20,573 nt of DNA from Desulfuromonadaceae bacterium (lineage in GTDB: Bacteria > Desulfobacterota > Desulfuromonadia > Desulfuromonadales > SZUA-540). Position numbers and translations under genes: made by a program. The DNA lies in contig QKGY01000129.1 in assembly GCA_003250235.1 (NCBI GenBank), positions 1 through 20,573 on the forward strand. The letters run 5' to 3'. Positions 1-6,459 of the stretch are shown here, piece after piece (the first letter of the stretch is position 1; every line of letters starts with the position of its first letter). The notes under the pieces are model-generated. The model was given only the letters and a program-made list of their open reading frames with translations. It did no database searches and was not told where the DNA came from.

Positions 1-1
1 G

Positions 2-283
2 ACGAAAGGTGTTACGGTAGAACTGCTTACTACGGTTGATCTTGGGCCCGAGATCGAGGGCATGGCAGGGCGCCAACTGCGGATGCGTAGGGTGACCATC
101 GAGCCAGGGGGCATATTCGGCCCGGTTCACGACCATAAAGGCAGACCGGGCACCGTCTACATCCTGCAAGGAACGATCACGGACCATCGACACGGAGTCG
201 CTACGGACTATGGGCCGGGATTGGGCTGGCCCGAGGACAGGAACACCCTGCACTGGCTTGAGAACAGAGTCCGGCACTCGTAA
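2..283 (+). CDS. Cupin-domain protein, 5' end outside window, C terminus probably decayed
   Basis: The frame is open from base 2, so the gene begins left of the window; the ATG at 62 is internal by comparison with the family. It is a single cupin barrel. The first metal motif is HDHKGRPGTVYILQG, and the glutamate usually found in this motif is absent, as I recall for close relatives. The second motif is WPEDRNTLHWLEN, with its His and Asn present. Related small cupins normally continue after LENR with a final strand resembling 'PAxxxSVDI'. Here the frame instead reads VRHS and stops at 281-283. A shifted frame just after LENR gives PALVSSD, which looks like the missing strand, so a frameshift is likely. 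Many relatives carry a signal peptide, but that end is not visible. The substrate is unknown. Confidence 0.65.
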   Translation, partial: TKGVTVELLTTVDLGPEIEGMAGRQLRMRRVTIEPGGIFGPVHDHKGRPGTVYILQGTITDHRHGVATDYGPGLGWPEDRNTLHWLENRVRHS

Positions 284-291
284 GCTCGGAC

Positions 292-311
292 CCGACATCG
301 AATTCGGTCGG
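292..311. repeat. Short inverted repeat after the cupin
   Basis: CCGAC (292-296) pairs with GTCGG (307-311) around the 8-base palindrome CGAATTCG (299-306), leaving an unpaired AT at 297-298. It lies 9 bases after the cupin stop. There is no T-tract and almost no loop, so a terminator role is doubtful. Confidence 0.3.
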
Positions 312-415
312 ACCTCATCCCAGAGCAACCGGACGCGCTTCAGTCGACTTCGCATCCGTTCGCTCGCCGGATACCGACCGCATTGAATGCTCGGGTTTTA
401 TGATGGAGTTAACCG

Positions 416-937
416 ATGAATAGCCATCGATTGAATTTATTTGCAGCCGCTTGCCTTGTCGTGGGTGGTGTATTGGGCATGGCAGGCTCATTTTTACCCT
501 CAGCCATGCGGGGGATCGCATGGGGTCTGGATGGCACGGCGCTTGTGCTTGGTGCGGCACTTTTAGCCGTTCACCATATCAAACTCGGCCATGAGCAACT
601 GGCAGCCGGTTTTCTCGTGTTTCTCGCCGGTCAAACGTTGGTGGTTTCCGGCTCCGCCATGGAGCTGTCAGCGAGTTCCCCCGTGTTTGCGGCAGGGGCA
701 GGGCTTTGGGCGGCCGCTCTGGCAGTGGTGAGTGCCTCATCGCTCATGCCGGTTTTCGTGAGGGTGACGGGCACCATCGCCTCGCTGCTGTTTGCAGCGA
801 CGGCACTGCAAACATACGGCGGATTAGCCCTCACGCCTCTCTCCAAACCCTTGCCCTTCTATGCCTACCCCTTCCTGGTATTGACCCTATTGGGTTGGGC
901 GTGGGTTCATTATCGTTCCGGCTCGAATGCCGCATAG
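416..937 (+). CDS. Hypothetical six-helix membrane protein
   Basis: This is a 173-residue, strongly hydrophobic protein. Segments able to cross the membrane lie at about residues 7-27, 34-54, 61-81, 89-110, 114-133 and 147-165, joined by short loops, so it is probably an inner-membrane protein with six helices. GGAG about seven bases before the ATG supports this start. A short charged loop (HHIKLGHEQ, residues 53-61) sits between helices 2 and 3. No motif points to a transporter or enzyme family, and I do not recognise it. It stands alone, about 130 bases after the decayed cupin and followed by a strong inverted repeat. The function is unknown. Confidence 0.8.
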   Translation: MNSHRLNLFAAACLVVGGVLGMAGSFLPSAMRGIAWGLDGTALVLGAALLAVHHIKLGHEQLAAGFLVFLAGQTLVVSGSAMELSASSPVFAAGAGLWAAALAVVSASSLMPVFVRVTGTIASLLFAATALQTYGGLALTPLSKPLPFYAYPFLVLTLLGWAWVHYRSGSNAA

Positions 938-947
938 CAAACCGGCC

Positions 948-1001
948 CCCCGGATGACATCACGCGTTGTTTCTTCGTTGCGAGGCGTGATGTCGCCGGG
1001 G
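948..1001. repeat. Long imperfect inverted repeat, possible terminator
   Basis: CCCCGG (948-953) plus GACATCACGC (956-965) pairs with GCGTGATGTC (985-994) plus CCGGGG (996-1001). That gives 16 base pairs, with AT opposite G as the only internal defect and a 19-base loop. It begins 11 bases after the membrane-protein gene and ends 36 bases before the next cupin. No T-run follows, so it may be a structured transcript end or a REP-like element rather than a classical terminator. Confidence 0.6.
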
Positions 1002-1037
1002 ACCACAATCCTCAGGTGACGGAGTTACTCTTAAAAA

Positions 1038-1385
1038 ATGGGAAAAACATCCACCGAAAATACCGAACATTATGTGTGGGGAGACGGCTGCGATGGATGG
1101 CATCTGGTCAAAACGCCCTCCCTGAGCATCATCCAGGAGCGCGTGCCGAGCGGTGCTTGTGAAACGAGGCATCTTCATCGCCAGGCGGAACAGTTTTTCT
1201 TCGTGCTCTCCGGGGTGGCGTCCCTGGAAGTGGATGGCGTGGTTCACAGGCTGCATCCCCATGAAGGGTTCCATGTGCCGGCCGGAGTCCCTCACCAGTT
1301 CAGGAACGAGTCTGTGGAGGATGTGGTGTTCACCGTGACGTCATCGCCTCCAAGTCACGGCGACAGGGTTGACGCCCGTCCGTAA
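1038..1385 (+). CDS. Small single-domain cupin protein
   Basis: This is a 115-residue cupin with both metal motifs complete. Motif 1 is HLHRQAEQFFFVLSG, with His45, His47 and Glu51; motif 2 is GFHVPAGVPHQFRN, with His86 and Asn90. These four side chains are the usual ligands for Fe, Mn, Zn or Ni in the superfamily. There is no signal peptide, so it is cytoplasmic. The fold is used by small dioxygenases, isomerases and sugar-binding proteins, and nothing here fixes the substrate. A weak GGAG lies about 13 bases upstream of the ATG. It appears to be a single-gene unit, with about 100 bases of non-coding sequence on each side. Confidence 0.85.
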   Translation: MGKTSTENTEHYVWGDGCDGWHLVKTPSLSIIQERVPSGACETRHLHRQAEQFFFVLSGVASLEVDGVVHRLHPHEGFHVPAGVPHQFRNESVEDVVFTVTSSPPSHGDRVDARP

Positions 1386-1483
1386 CAAACGACTCAAGGG
1401 GCTCTAGCGGCACGGCGCTTCATCAGGGTTGCGTCGTATGCGTTATCCGTACATCCACCCCCTTTGTGCCGGCGAAAGAAACC

Positions 1484-1930
1484 ATGAACAAAGGCTATTC
1501 CTTTACATCGGATCTGTTCCAGATCCAAACGGGCGAAGATGCGGAAACCAATCCGGGTTGTTACGGCAAGGAACTCGGAGAGTGGCTCTGTAAAAAGCTG
1601 AAACATGCCGGTTATGATACGGAACTCATCCCCGAAGATTGGGGATGGTGCGTCATGTGCTCAAGCAGGGACTACCTGCTTTGGGTCGGCTGTGGGGCTG
1701 AACAGCGTGAAGAAATTTTCGAAAAATACGATCCGGAATCGCCGCCCCGGGGCCAGGACATCGTCTGGCATGTGTTCCCGCACGTTGACGTTCCGTTTTT
1801 TTATATAAAATCTCTTTTCCGTAGGCTCATGGGCAGGCTTGACCTGAAATCCCCATTGAACACGCTCGACAAAGAGCTTGAAAAAATACTGACCGCCGAA
1901 CCACGAATCGCCATTCAAGACGAACCATAA
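1484..1930 (+). CDS. Conserved hypothetical protein, WGWC motif
   Basis: From the ATG at 1484 this is a 148-residue soluble protein. A GTG at 1466 in the same frame would add six residues, but the ATG has a purine-rich GAAAGAA upstream and seems the better start. The protein has a conserved-looking core of TNPGCYGKELGEWLCKKL, then EDWGWCVMC and LLWVGCG, with several cysteines and tryptophans. I recall similar unnamed proteins in proteobacteria with the same 'EDWGWCV' and 'WVGCG' patterns, but no known activity. It has no signal peptide or membrane segment. The C-terminal third is charged and probably helical. It stands alone between two non-coding gaps. The function is unknown. Confidence 0.8.
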   Translation: MNKGYSFTSDLFQIQTGEDAETNPGCYGKELGEWLCKKLKHAGYDTELIPEDWGWCVMCSSRDYLLWVGCGAEQREEIFEKYDPESPPRGQDIVWHVFPHVDVPFFYIKSLFRRLMGRLDLKSPLNTLDKELEKILTAEPRIAIQDEP

Positions 1931-2000
1931 AGCATTCCCCTCATCACCGCCGTGAACCTCTCGCGATGCTCCATGGGGATTTTAGACAGGGATAAACGAC

Positions 2001-2591
2001 ATGAACCCCTACCTCGTCAGCAGTGAATACATCGACAGGGACCATCCCCTGATCGTGGCAAAAGCAAGGGAGCTCGCCGAAGGCGGCACCTCGGACGAGG
2101 CGATCGCGAAACGCTGCTTCGAGTTTGTACGCGACGCCATTCCGCACAGCTGGGACTACCGCAAGAATCCTGTCACCTGCAGGGCTTCCGACGTCCTGAT
2201 CCACGGCACCGGGTATTGCTATGCCAAGAGCCATCTGCTCGCGGCGCTGCTGAGGGCCAATGCCATCCCGGCCGGGCTCTGCTACCAGCGCCTGTCGGTG
2301 GGGACCGGAGGCCCGCCCTACTGTCTTCACGGTCTGAATGCGGTCTATCTCGATAAATACGGCTGGTACCGCATCGATGCCCGAGGCAACAAACCGGGGG
2401 TGGCCGCTGCCTTCACCCCGCCGGTGGAAGCCCTGGCGTTTCCCATCGTCGATGCTCCGGAGAGGGATTTTCCGGAGATCTGGGCCGAACCGCTGCCGCT
2501 GATCGTCAGAGCGCTGACCGAAAACCAGACCGTCGAGCAGGTTTTCAACACCCTGCCGGACATCGAGGTCCTCCCCTTGCCCGTGCGCTAA
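2001..2591 (+). CDS. Transglutaminase-like (papain-fold) protein
   Basis: This is a 196-residue cytoplasmic protein with the transglutaminase-like core. The likely catalytic triad is Cys73 in GTGYCYAKSHLLAALLRA, His110 in YCLHGLNAVYL and Asp126 in WYRIDARGNK. The spacing and the helix after the cysteine match the bacterial family, whose members act as peptidases, amidases or, rarely, cross-linking enzymes. Unlike the large bacterial transglutaminase-like proteins it has no membrane segment or extra domain, so it is a minimal single-domain version. The substrate cannot be predicted. The ATG at 2001 follows the purine-rich GGGAT. The GNAT gene starts 21 bases after its stop, so the two are probably co-transcribed. 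Confidence 0.88.
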   Translation: MNPYLVSSEYIDRDHPLIVAKARELAEGGTSDEAIAKRCFEFVRDAIPHSWDYRKNPVTCRASDVLIHGTGYCYAKSHLLAALLRANAIPAGLCYQRLSVGTGGPPYCLHGLNAVYLDKYGWYRIDARGNKPGVAAAFTPPVEALAFPIVDAPERDFPEIWAEPLPLIVRALTENQTVEQVFNTLPDIEVLPLPVR

Positions 2592-2612
2592 TCGCTTCTG
2601 AAAGGATTCCCC

Positions 2613-3092
2613 ATGCCCGTCAGGATTCAACAAGCCTCCTCCGCCGAAGCGCCGCTCATCGCTTCGTTCGCGATAGCCCTGACCGATGAGATCATCGAAA
2701 GAACCGGCGCCCGGCATTTCAACGTCAACCTCGACGAAACGACCGCGCTCTGCCGCAGTCTCATGGAGCAGGGCAAGTACACGGTATTTCTGGCCGTCAA
2801 TGCGGAAACGCAGACGGCTGTGGGGTTCGCGACCCTGTGCGAAAGCCATGCGTTGTATGCCGAAGGCACGTTCGGGATTGTTCAGGAGTTTTACATCCAG
2901 CCTCCCTACAGGTCGCAAAAGGCCGGGGCCATACTGCTCGAGCATGTACGCGCCTATGGTCGCGAACGCGGCTGGAAGCGGCTGGAACTCTGCACGCCGC
3001 CTCTGCCGGAGTTTGAAAGAACCGTCCGGTTTTACGAAGAAAACGGCTTTGAGGTGACGGGTGGACGTAAAATGAAATCCATGCTCCTGTAG
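2613..3092 (+). CDS. GNAT-family N-acetyltransferase
   Basis: This is a 159-residue single GNAT domain, the usual length. The acetyl-CoA binding region is seen at residues 90-113: a beta-strand (VQEFYIQPPYR) followed by the pyrophosphate-loop signature RSQKAGAILL, equivalent to the family's R/Q-x-x-G-x-G/A. The later strand and helix LELCTPP...RFYEENGFEVTG (about 125-150) is the typical 'FYxxxGF' end of the fold. It should transfer an acetyl group from acetyl-CoA to an amine, but the acceptor (small molecule, antibiotic or protein N terminus) is unknown. AAAGGA about eight bases upstream gives a good ribosome site. It follows the transglutaminase-like gene by 21 bases, suggesting one transcript. 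Confidence 0.9.
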   Translation: MPVRIQQASSAEAPLIASFAIALTDEIIERTGARHFNVNLDETTALCRSLMEQGKYTVFLAVNAETQTAVGFATLCESHALYAEGTFGIVQEFYIQPPYRSQKAGAILLEHVRAYGRERGWKRLELCTPPLPEFERTVRFYEENGFEVTGGRKMKSMLL

Positions 3093-3130
3093 GGTGTCCG
3101 TCACGAAAAGGAGTCGGAAAGGATGAAACC

Positions 3131-3550
3131 ATGAAAATATCTTTTGTGTTAGGTCTCGCCTTCCTGAGTCTGGTTTTCTCTTCCCCCCTGAGGGCGTCAG
3201 GCTCCGTTGAAGACGAAACAACGCCGATTGAGCAGAGCGATATCAAATCCGTGGATCAGCTCGACCGCTCCACCCCGATAGAGGGCGAAACGACGCAAGC
3301 CGAAAAGAACGACGCGGAATCCATCGACCAGGTCGTTGGCGAACACCCCTTTGAGAACGGATCGACACCGATAGAGCATAACGATGTAAAATCCACGAAC
3401 GATCTCGACCATGCGACGCCTATCGAAGACGAAGCGACACCCATCGAAAAGGACGACGTGAAATCCTCCGGCCAAGTCGTTGGAAAACACCCTTTCGAGA
3501 ACGAGTCGACGCCGATAGAACAGGAGGACCAGACGCCCCTGAAGCATTGA
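3131..3550 (+). CDS. Exported acidic protein made of 24-residue repeats
   Basis: The 139-residue product has a clear signal peptide (residues 1 to about 22, MKISF, hydrophobic core, then SPLRASG), so it should be secreted to the periplasm or beyond. The rest consists almost entirely of four 24-residue repeats (residues 27-50, 51-74, 75-98, 99-122) and a partial fifth (123-139). The consensus is E-D-E-x-T-P-I-E-x-x-D-x-K-S followed by ten variable residues. Repeats 1 and 3 end in LDxxTPI, and repeats 2 and 4 end in VVGxHPF, so the true unit is a 48-residue pair. It is rich in acidic residues, Pro and Ser/Thr, has no cysteine, and is probably disordered. GGA-rich sequence lies just upstream of the ATG. 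I do not recognise the family; the function is unknown. Confidence 0.85.
   Translation: MKISFVLGLAFLSLVFSSPLRASGSVEDETTPIEQSDIKSVDQLDRSTPIEGETTQAEKNDAESIDQVVGEHPFENGSTPIEHNDVKSTNDLDHATPIEDEATPIEKDDVKSSGQVVGKHPFENESTPIEQEDQTPLKH
3209..3547 (+). repeat. Tandem 72-base coding repeats in alternating pairs
   Basis: Four 72-base units lie at 3209-3280, 3281-3352, 3353-3424 and 3425-3496, with a 51-base partial unit at 3497-3547. They encode the 24-residue repeats of the exported acidic protein. Units 1/3 and 2/4 resemble each other most, so a 144-base pair seems to have been duplicated after an older 72-base duplication. The DNA copies have diverged, so this is not a recent expansion. Confidence 0.85.
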
Positions 3551-3706
3551 TTCTACGCTTACCACAGCGGCGGGATCGAAACTTCGGCCATGCTGCCGGA
3601 ATGCCCGCAAAAGGGTGAAATGGTGCACCCGGCCAAGCTGGCCATCCGCCTGCAATGACTTTCGCCGGTTCGCCGTATCTCTAAAATCAAAATCAAGGAC
3701 GATCCC

Positions 3707-4534
3707 ATGTTTGACTGGTTCCCGTCGCAGCGCCGAAAAAAACTGACCCAGGCCCCTTTTCCTCCGGCCTGGGATGAAATCATCCGTCGCAACCTTGCCC
3801 ATTACTGCATGCTGGACGATAGCGAGCGTGCCAGCTTGCGCAAGCTGATCCAGGTTTTTATCGCAGAGAAAAACTGGGAGGGTGCGGGTGGTCTGATACT
3901 CGATGACGAAATACGCGTCACGATATCGGCTCAAGCCTGCCTGCTCATCCTCGGGCTGCCGCACAACTACTACGAGAATGTCCTCTCCATCATCGTCTAT
4001 CCCTCGACCGTGGTGCCGCCGCCGCGCACCCCGGGTTTCTTTGAAAACACCGTCGCACCGGTCGAACGTGCGCAACCCATTCTCGGGCAGGCTTTTTTAC
4101 GTGGCCCGGTCATCGTCGTTTGGGACGCGGCCCTGCACGGCGGTCGGCATCCGGAGTTGGGGCATAACGTCATCTACCATGAATTCGCCCACAAACTGGA
4201 TATGCTTGACGGAACGGCCGATGGAACACCGCCGCTACGCAGCAAGGCTGAATTTCAGGACTGGGTTCTCGTCTGTACCCGTGAGTTTCAGCGTCTCAGA
4301 ACCGATGTCGCCACGGGCAAAAGATCGTTTCTCGATGCCTACGGCGCCACGGCGGAGGCAGAATTCTTTGCCGTCGCGACGGAGCAGTTTTTCGACAGAC
4401 CCCGGGAGCTGCTTGCGAGGGCCCCGGATCTTTATCGCGTTTTGCAGACCTATTACCGTCAGGACCCCTTCGAACGCGTCAGGCGAAAAACCTGCGCGGA
4501 GAGCCCCCTGGAACAACCTTCGCCAGGAAGCTGA
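3707..4534 (+). CDS. mtfA: MtfA-type zinc peptidase
   Basis: This is a 275-residue cytoplasmic protein, close to the 265 residues of E. coli MtfA, which binds the glucose repressor Mlc and has aminopeptidase activity. The zinc site is seen as HEFAHKLDMLDG (HExxH at residues 158-162), with Glu219 in AEFFAVATEQFF as the likely third ligand. Other family marks are the N-terminal FPPAWDEII (about 18-26), VYPSTVVPP (98-106) and GPVIVVWDAALHGGRHP (133-149). All catalytic residues are intact. No Mlc or PTS gene is visible nearby, so a role in sugar control here is inference. The ATG is preceded by AAGGAC about seven bases upstream. It is followed after 7 bases by a 75-residue gene and then the exporter, probably in one transcript. 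Confidence 0.93.
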   Translation: MFDWFPSQRRKKLTQAPFPPAWDEIIRRNLAHYCMLDDSERASLRKLIQVFIAEKNWEGAGGLILDDEIRVTISAQACLLILGLPHNYYENVLSIIVYPSTVVPPPRTPGFFENTVAPVERAQPILGQAFLRGPVIVVWDAALHGGRHPELGHNVIYHEFAHKLDMLDGTADGTPPLRSKAEFQDWVLVCTREFQRLRTDVATGKRSFLDAYGATAEAEFFAVATEQFFDRPRELLARAPDLYRVLQTYYRQDPFERVRRKTCAESPLEQPSPGS

Positions 4535-4541
4535 TCCCTTC

Positions 4542-4769
4542 ATGAATGACACCGATAAACGACCGTCAGCAGAGCGGAGGCAGGAAACCTGGTGCGTGGT
4601 GCGACTCGACGACAACGGCAACGAGTTTCCCGTCAGAGAAGGGCTTTCCTTCGACGAGGCGGAAACCCTCGCCAGAAGCTTTGAGTCCAAGGGACACAAG
4701 CAGACGTACTGCGTCAGAAAATCCCCCCCTGACCGGCAGAGACATTTAAGGAGAACTTTCGAACCATGA
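4542..4769 (+). CDS. Small 75-residue conserved-looking protein
   Basis: This short gene begins 7 bases after mtfA, and its TGA overlaps the ATG of the next gene (ATGA at 4766-4769), a typical translational coupling. AGGAA about ten bases before the ATG supports the start. The core reads WCVVRLDDNGNEFPVREG, then SFDEAETLARSFESKGHKQ, then YCVRK: a beta strand, a helix and another strand. That resembles small SPOR-like or 'KTSC-like' alpha/beta folds in outline only. There is no signal peptide. The N and C termini are charged and look flexible. The packing between two real genes in the same direction argues that it is expressed. The function is unknown. Confidence 0.75.
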   Translation: MNDTDKRPSAERRQETWCVVRLDDNGNEFPVREGLSFDEAETLARSFESKGHKQTYCVRKSPPDRQRHLRRTFEP

Positions 4770-5389
4770 GCCTTTCCCTCACCCTGACGAGCATCGCCCT
4801 GATCTGGCTGGTAGCGGTCCTCACCCCCGGACCCAACTTCTTCATCACCGCCCAGATGGCGGTCTGCTCCTCGCGCCGCGCGGCCCTGTTCGTCGTTCTG
4901 GGGCTCGGCACCGGAACGCTGGTGTGGGGGCTTTGCGGCCTCTGGGGAATACGGCTGCTGTTTCAATCCGCGCCCTGGCTCTATGCCGGCCTGAAAATCG
5001 GCGGGGGAGCCTATCTGGTCTATCTCGGCCTGCGGCTGTGGATCAAAAAACCGTCGCCCTCCCCGGAAGGACAGGCTCCGGCATGCCCTTCCGGCACATC
5101 GGCGAGACTTATCCGAACCGGGTTGCTGACCAGCCTCTCCAACCCCAAGGCCGCAGCCTTCGTCACCAGTCTGTTCGCCACCGCTTTCCCGAAAGACATC
5201 CCCCTGTCGACCGGGTTGTTGGGCGTGATGCTGATGGTGCTGATCTCTTCAAGCTGGTACGGCCTTGTCGCCGTCGCCTTCTCTCACCGGCGATTTCAAA
5301 AGCGGTATCGCCAATGGCGGAGAGGGATCGAACGCTTCGCCGGGGCTATTTTCGTCGGCTTCGGCCTGAAGCTGGCCATTAGCCGTTAA
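4766..5389 (+). CDS. LysE/RhtB-family exporter
   Basis: This is a 207-residue inner-membrane protein of the LysE/RhtB amino-acid and metabolite exporter family, at the usual length. The hallmark PGPNFF is at residues 21-26 in the first helix, and LSNPKAAAFVTSLF at about 124-137 is the second family signature. Hydrophobic segments lie at about 5-25, 40-60, 70-92, 118-140, 148-172 and 190-206, which fits the six-helix topology. Members export lysine, arginine, homoserine, threonine or other small solutes using the proton gradient; the substrate cannot be read from the sequence. AAGGAG lies 12 bases before the ATG, and the start overlaps the upstream small gene. A MerR regulatory unit follows about 90 bases downstream and could be linked. 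Confidence 0.92.
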   Translation: MSLSLTLTSIALIWLVAVLTPGPNFFITAQMAVCSSRRAALFVVLGLGTGTLVWGLCGLWGIRLLFQSAPWLYAGLKIGGGAYLVYLGLRLWIKKPSPSPEGQAPACPSGTSARLIRTGLLTSLSNPKAAAFVTSLFATAFPKDIPLSTGLLGVMLMVLISSSWYGLVAVAFSHRRFQKRYRQWRRGIERFAGAIFVGFGLKLAISR

Positions 5390-5476
5390 GGAGGGAGACT
5401 CCACCCTGCCGGAACGCCTTGTGCTTTTTCAGCTGAGCCCCTTTCGGAGCATTCTCCCCACCTGTCATTTTCCTTG

Positions 5477-5507
5477 TTGACCCGTCTATCGGTTCACAGT
5501 TTATAAC
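5477..5507 (+). promoter_or_regulatory. Candidate MerR-type promoter with 19-bp spacer
   Basis: TTGACC (5477-5482) and TATAAC (5502-5507) are good -35 and -10 boxes separated by 19 bases. That over-long spacing is the hallmark of promoters that MerR-family activators untwist. GACCCGT (5479-5485) and ACGGTC (5506-5511) form an imperfect dyad across the spacer. The next genes downstream are a small protein and a MerR regulator, so self-regulation is likely. Confidence 0.6.
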
Positions 5508-5562
5508 GGTCTCAGTCATGGCCATGACACCCAATCATCCTAAACCATCAAGGAGACGCATC

Positions 5563-5748
5563 ATGCAGAGACACGTAAGCAAAGAAGACTGGGTCGCCAT
5601 GTTCCGCGAGATCGGGCTGGACGACGAGGCCATGAACGCCTGGCACCGCCTGTTCGAATCCCGCCATCCCGAGGGACACGAGGATTTTCTCCGTTGGCTG
5701 GGCCTCTCCCCCGAGCAGATCGCCCGGATTCGCGCCAACAGTCGGTAA
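5563..5748 (+). CDS. Stand-alone copy of the MerR C-terminal domain
   Basis: This is a 61-residue protein. An upstream in-frame ATG at 5518 exists, but AAGGAG (5550-5555) lies seven bases before the ATG at 5563 and the expected transcript start is close to 5518, so 5563 is preferred. Residues 8-61 match residues 121-174 of the MerR regulator encoded 54 bases downstream without gaps, at 24 of 54 identical positions by hand count. Shared positions include WV.M, G.D..AM.AWH, FE.R.P..H..FLR.LG and IR..SR. I do not know a name for this domain; it looks all-helical, with a possible pocket of Trp, His and Phe. A regulator's effector domain made separately could bind the same ligand, pair with MerR, or act as its antagonist. 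It shares a transcript with merR by position. Confidence 0.82.
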   Translation: MQRHVSKEDWVAMFREIGLDDEAMNAWHRLFESRHPEGHEDFLRWLGLSPEQIARIRANSR

Positions 5749-5757
5749 CGAAGTCAC

Positions 5758-5785
5758 GCGGGTGGCTGCGCTTGCGGTCACCCGC
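5758..5785 (+). promoter_or_regulatory. Hairpin between the small gene and the MerR gene
   Basis: GCGGGTG (5758-5764) pairs exactly with CACCCGC (5779-5785) around a 14-base loop. It sits in the 54-base gap before the MerR start at 5803 and is followed by CCTTTC, too weak for a firm terminator. It could lower expression of the regulator relative to the small protein, or stabilise the upstream message. Confidence 0.45.
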
Positions 5786-5802
5786 CCTTTCGGGATGCGA
5801 TC

Positions 5803-6360
5803 ATGACGACCTACACCATTTCGCAACTGGCCCGGCAGTTCGGCCTGTCGCGAAGCACGCTGCTCTACTACGACCGTATCGGGCTGCTGCGAGCGGGCAC
5901 CAGAAGCGAGGCCGGATACCGCCTCTATTCCGAAGCGGAGGCCCGAAGGCTGGCACGCATTCGCGACCTGCGCCGGGCGGGGCTCTCCGTCGAGAATACG
6001 GCACGCATTTTGGCCAGCGATGGGAAACCGAGCGCCCGGATGCTGGAGAAGCGTCTGAAGGATCTCGGGGAGGAAATCCTCGCGCTGCAGAACCAGCAGC
6101 GCCTCATTGCCGCCATGCTGCAAAACCTCACGAACAACGTCCACTCACCGGTGGTCGACAAAACGCTGTGGGTGCAGATGCTCGAAACCGCCGGGATGGA
6201 TGAAGCGGCCATGCGCGCCTGGCATGCCGATTTCGAACGCCGCGCCCCGCAAGCCCACGCCCAGTTCCTGCGCTCTCTCGGCATCGACGAGGCGGAAGTC
6301 CTCGCCATCCGGCAGTGGTCCCGCTCCGTCGCCAGGGAAACTTTTTCTGCCGAGAAATAA
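5803..6360 (+). CDS. MerR-family transcriptional regulator
   Basis: This is a 185-residue protein with three parts. Residues 1-70 form the MerR winged helix-turn-helix (YTISQLARQFGLSRSTLLYY, then DRIGLLRAGTRSEAGYRLYS and the RIRDLRRAGLSVE segment). Residues 76-110 form the dimer coiled coil. Residues 119-185 form a C-terminal domain that is almost the same domain as the 61-residue protein upstream. The coiled coil has no cysteine set like MerR, CueR or SoxR, so metal or redox sensing by those routes is unlikely; the C-terminal domain is presumably the sensor. The upstream promoter has the 19-bp spacer such regulators act on. The ATG at 5803 has only a weak GGGATG upstream, so its translation may depend on the preceding gene. 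Confidence 0.92.
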   Translation: MTTYTISQLARQFGLSRSTLLYYDRIGLLRAGTRSEAGYRLYSEAEARRLARIRDLRRAGLSVENTARILASDGKPSARMLEKRLKDLGEEILALQNQQRLIAAMLQNLTNNVHSPVVDKTLWVQMLETAGMDEAAMRAWHADFERRAPQAHAQFLRSLGIDEAEVLAIRQWSRSVARETFSAEK

Positions 6361-6459
6361 AGTCGATGCCTTGACGGGCGCTGCGGGAGAATCGGCAAAA
6401 CGGCCTTGCACATCGGAGCGATCCCGCCTAGGATGGGGGTTCGCATCCGGGAGAGGACC

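Noticed and set aside
1944..3221. A 425-codon frame on - opposite the transglutaminase-like and GNAT genes
   Set aside because: It runs antisense to two genes with intact family motifs and shows none of its own.
1..3700. Possible integron cassette array: many small unrelated genes in one direction
   Set aside because: I looked for paired RYYYAAC / GTTRRRY attC ends in the gaps and found none, and several gaps are only 20-40 bases, too short for attC sites.
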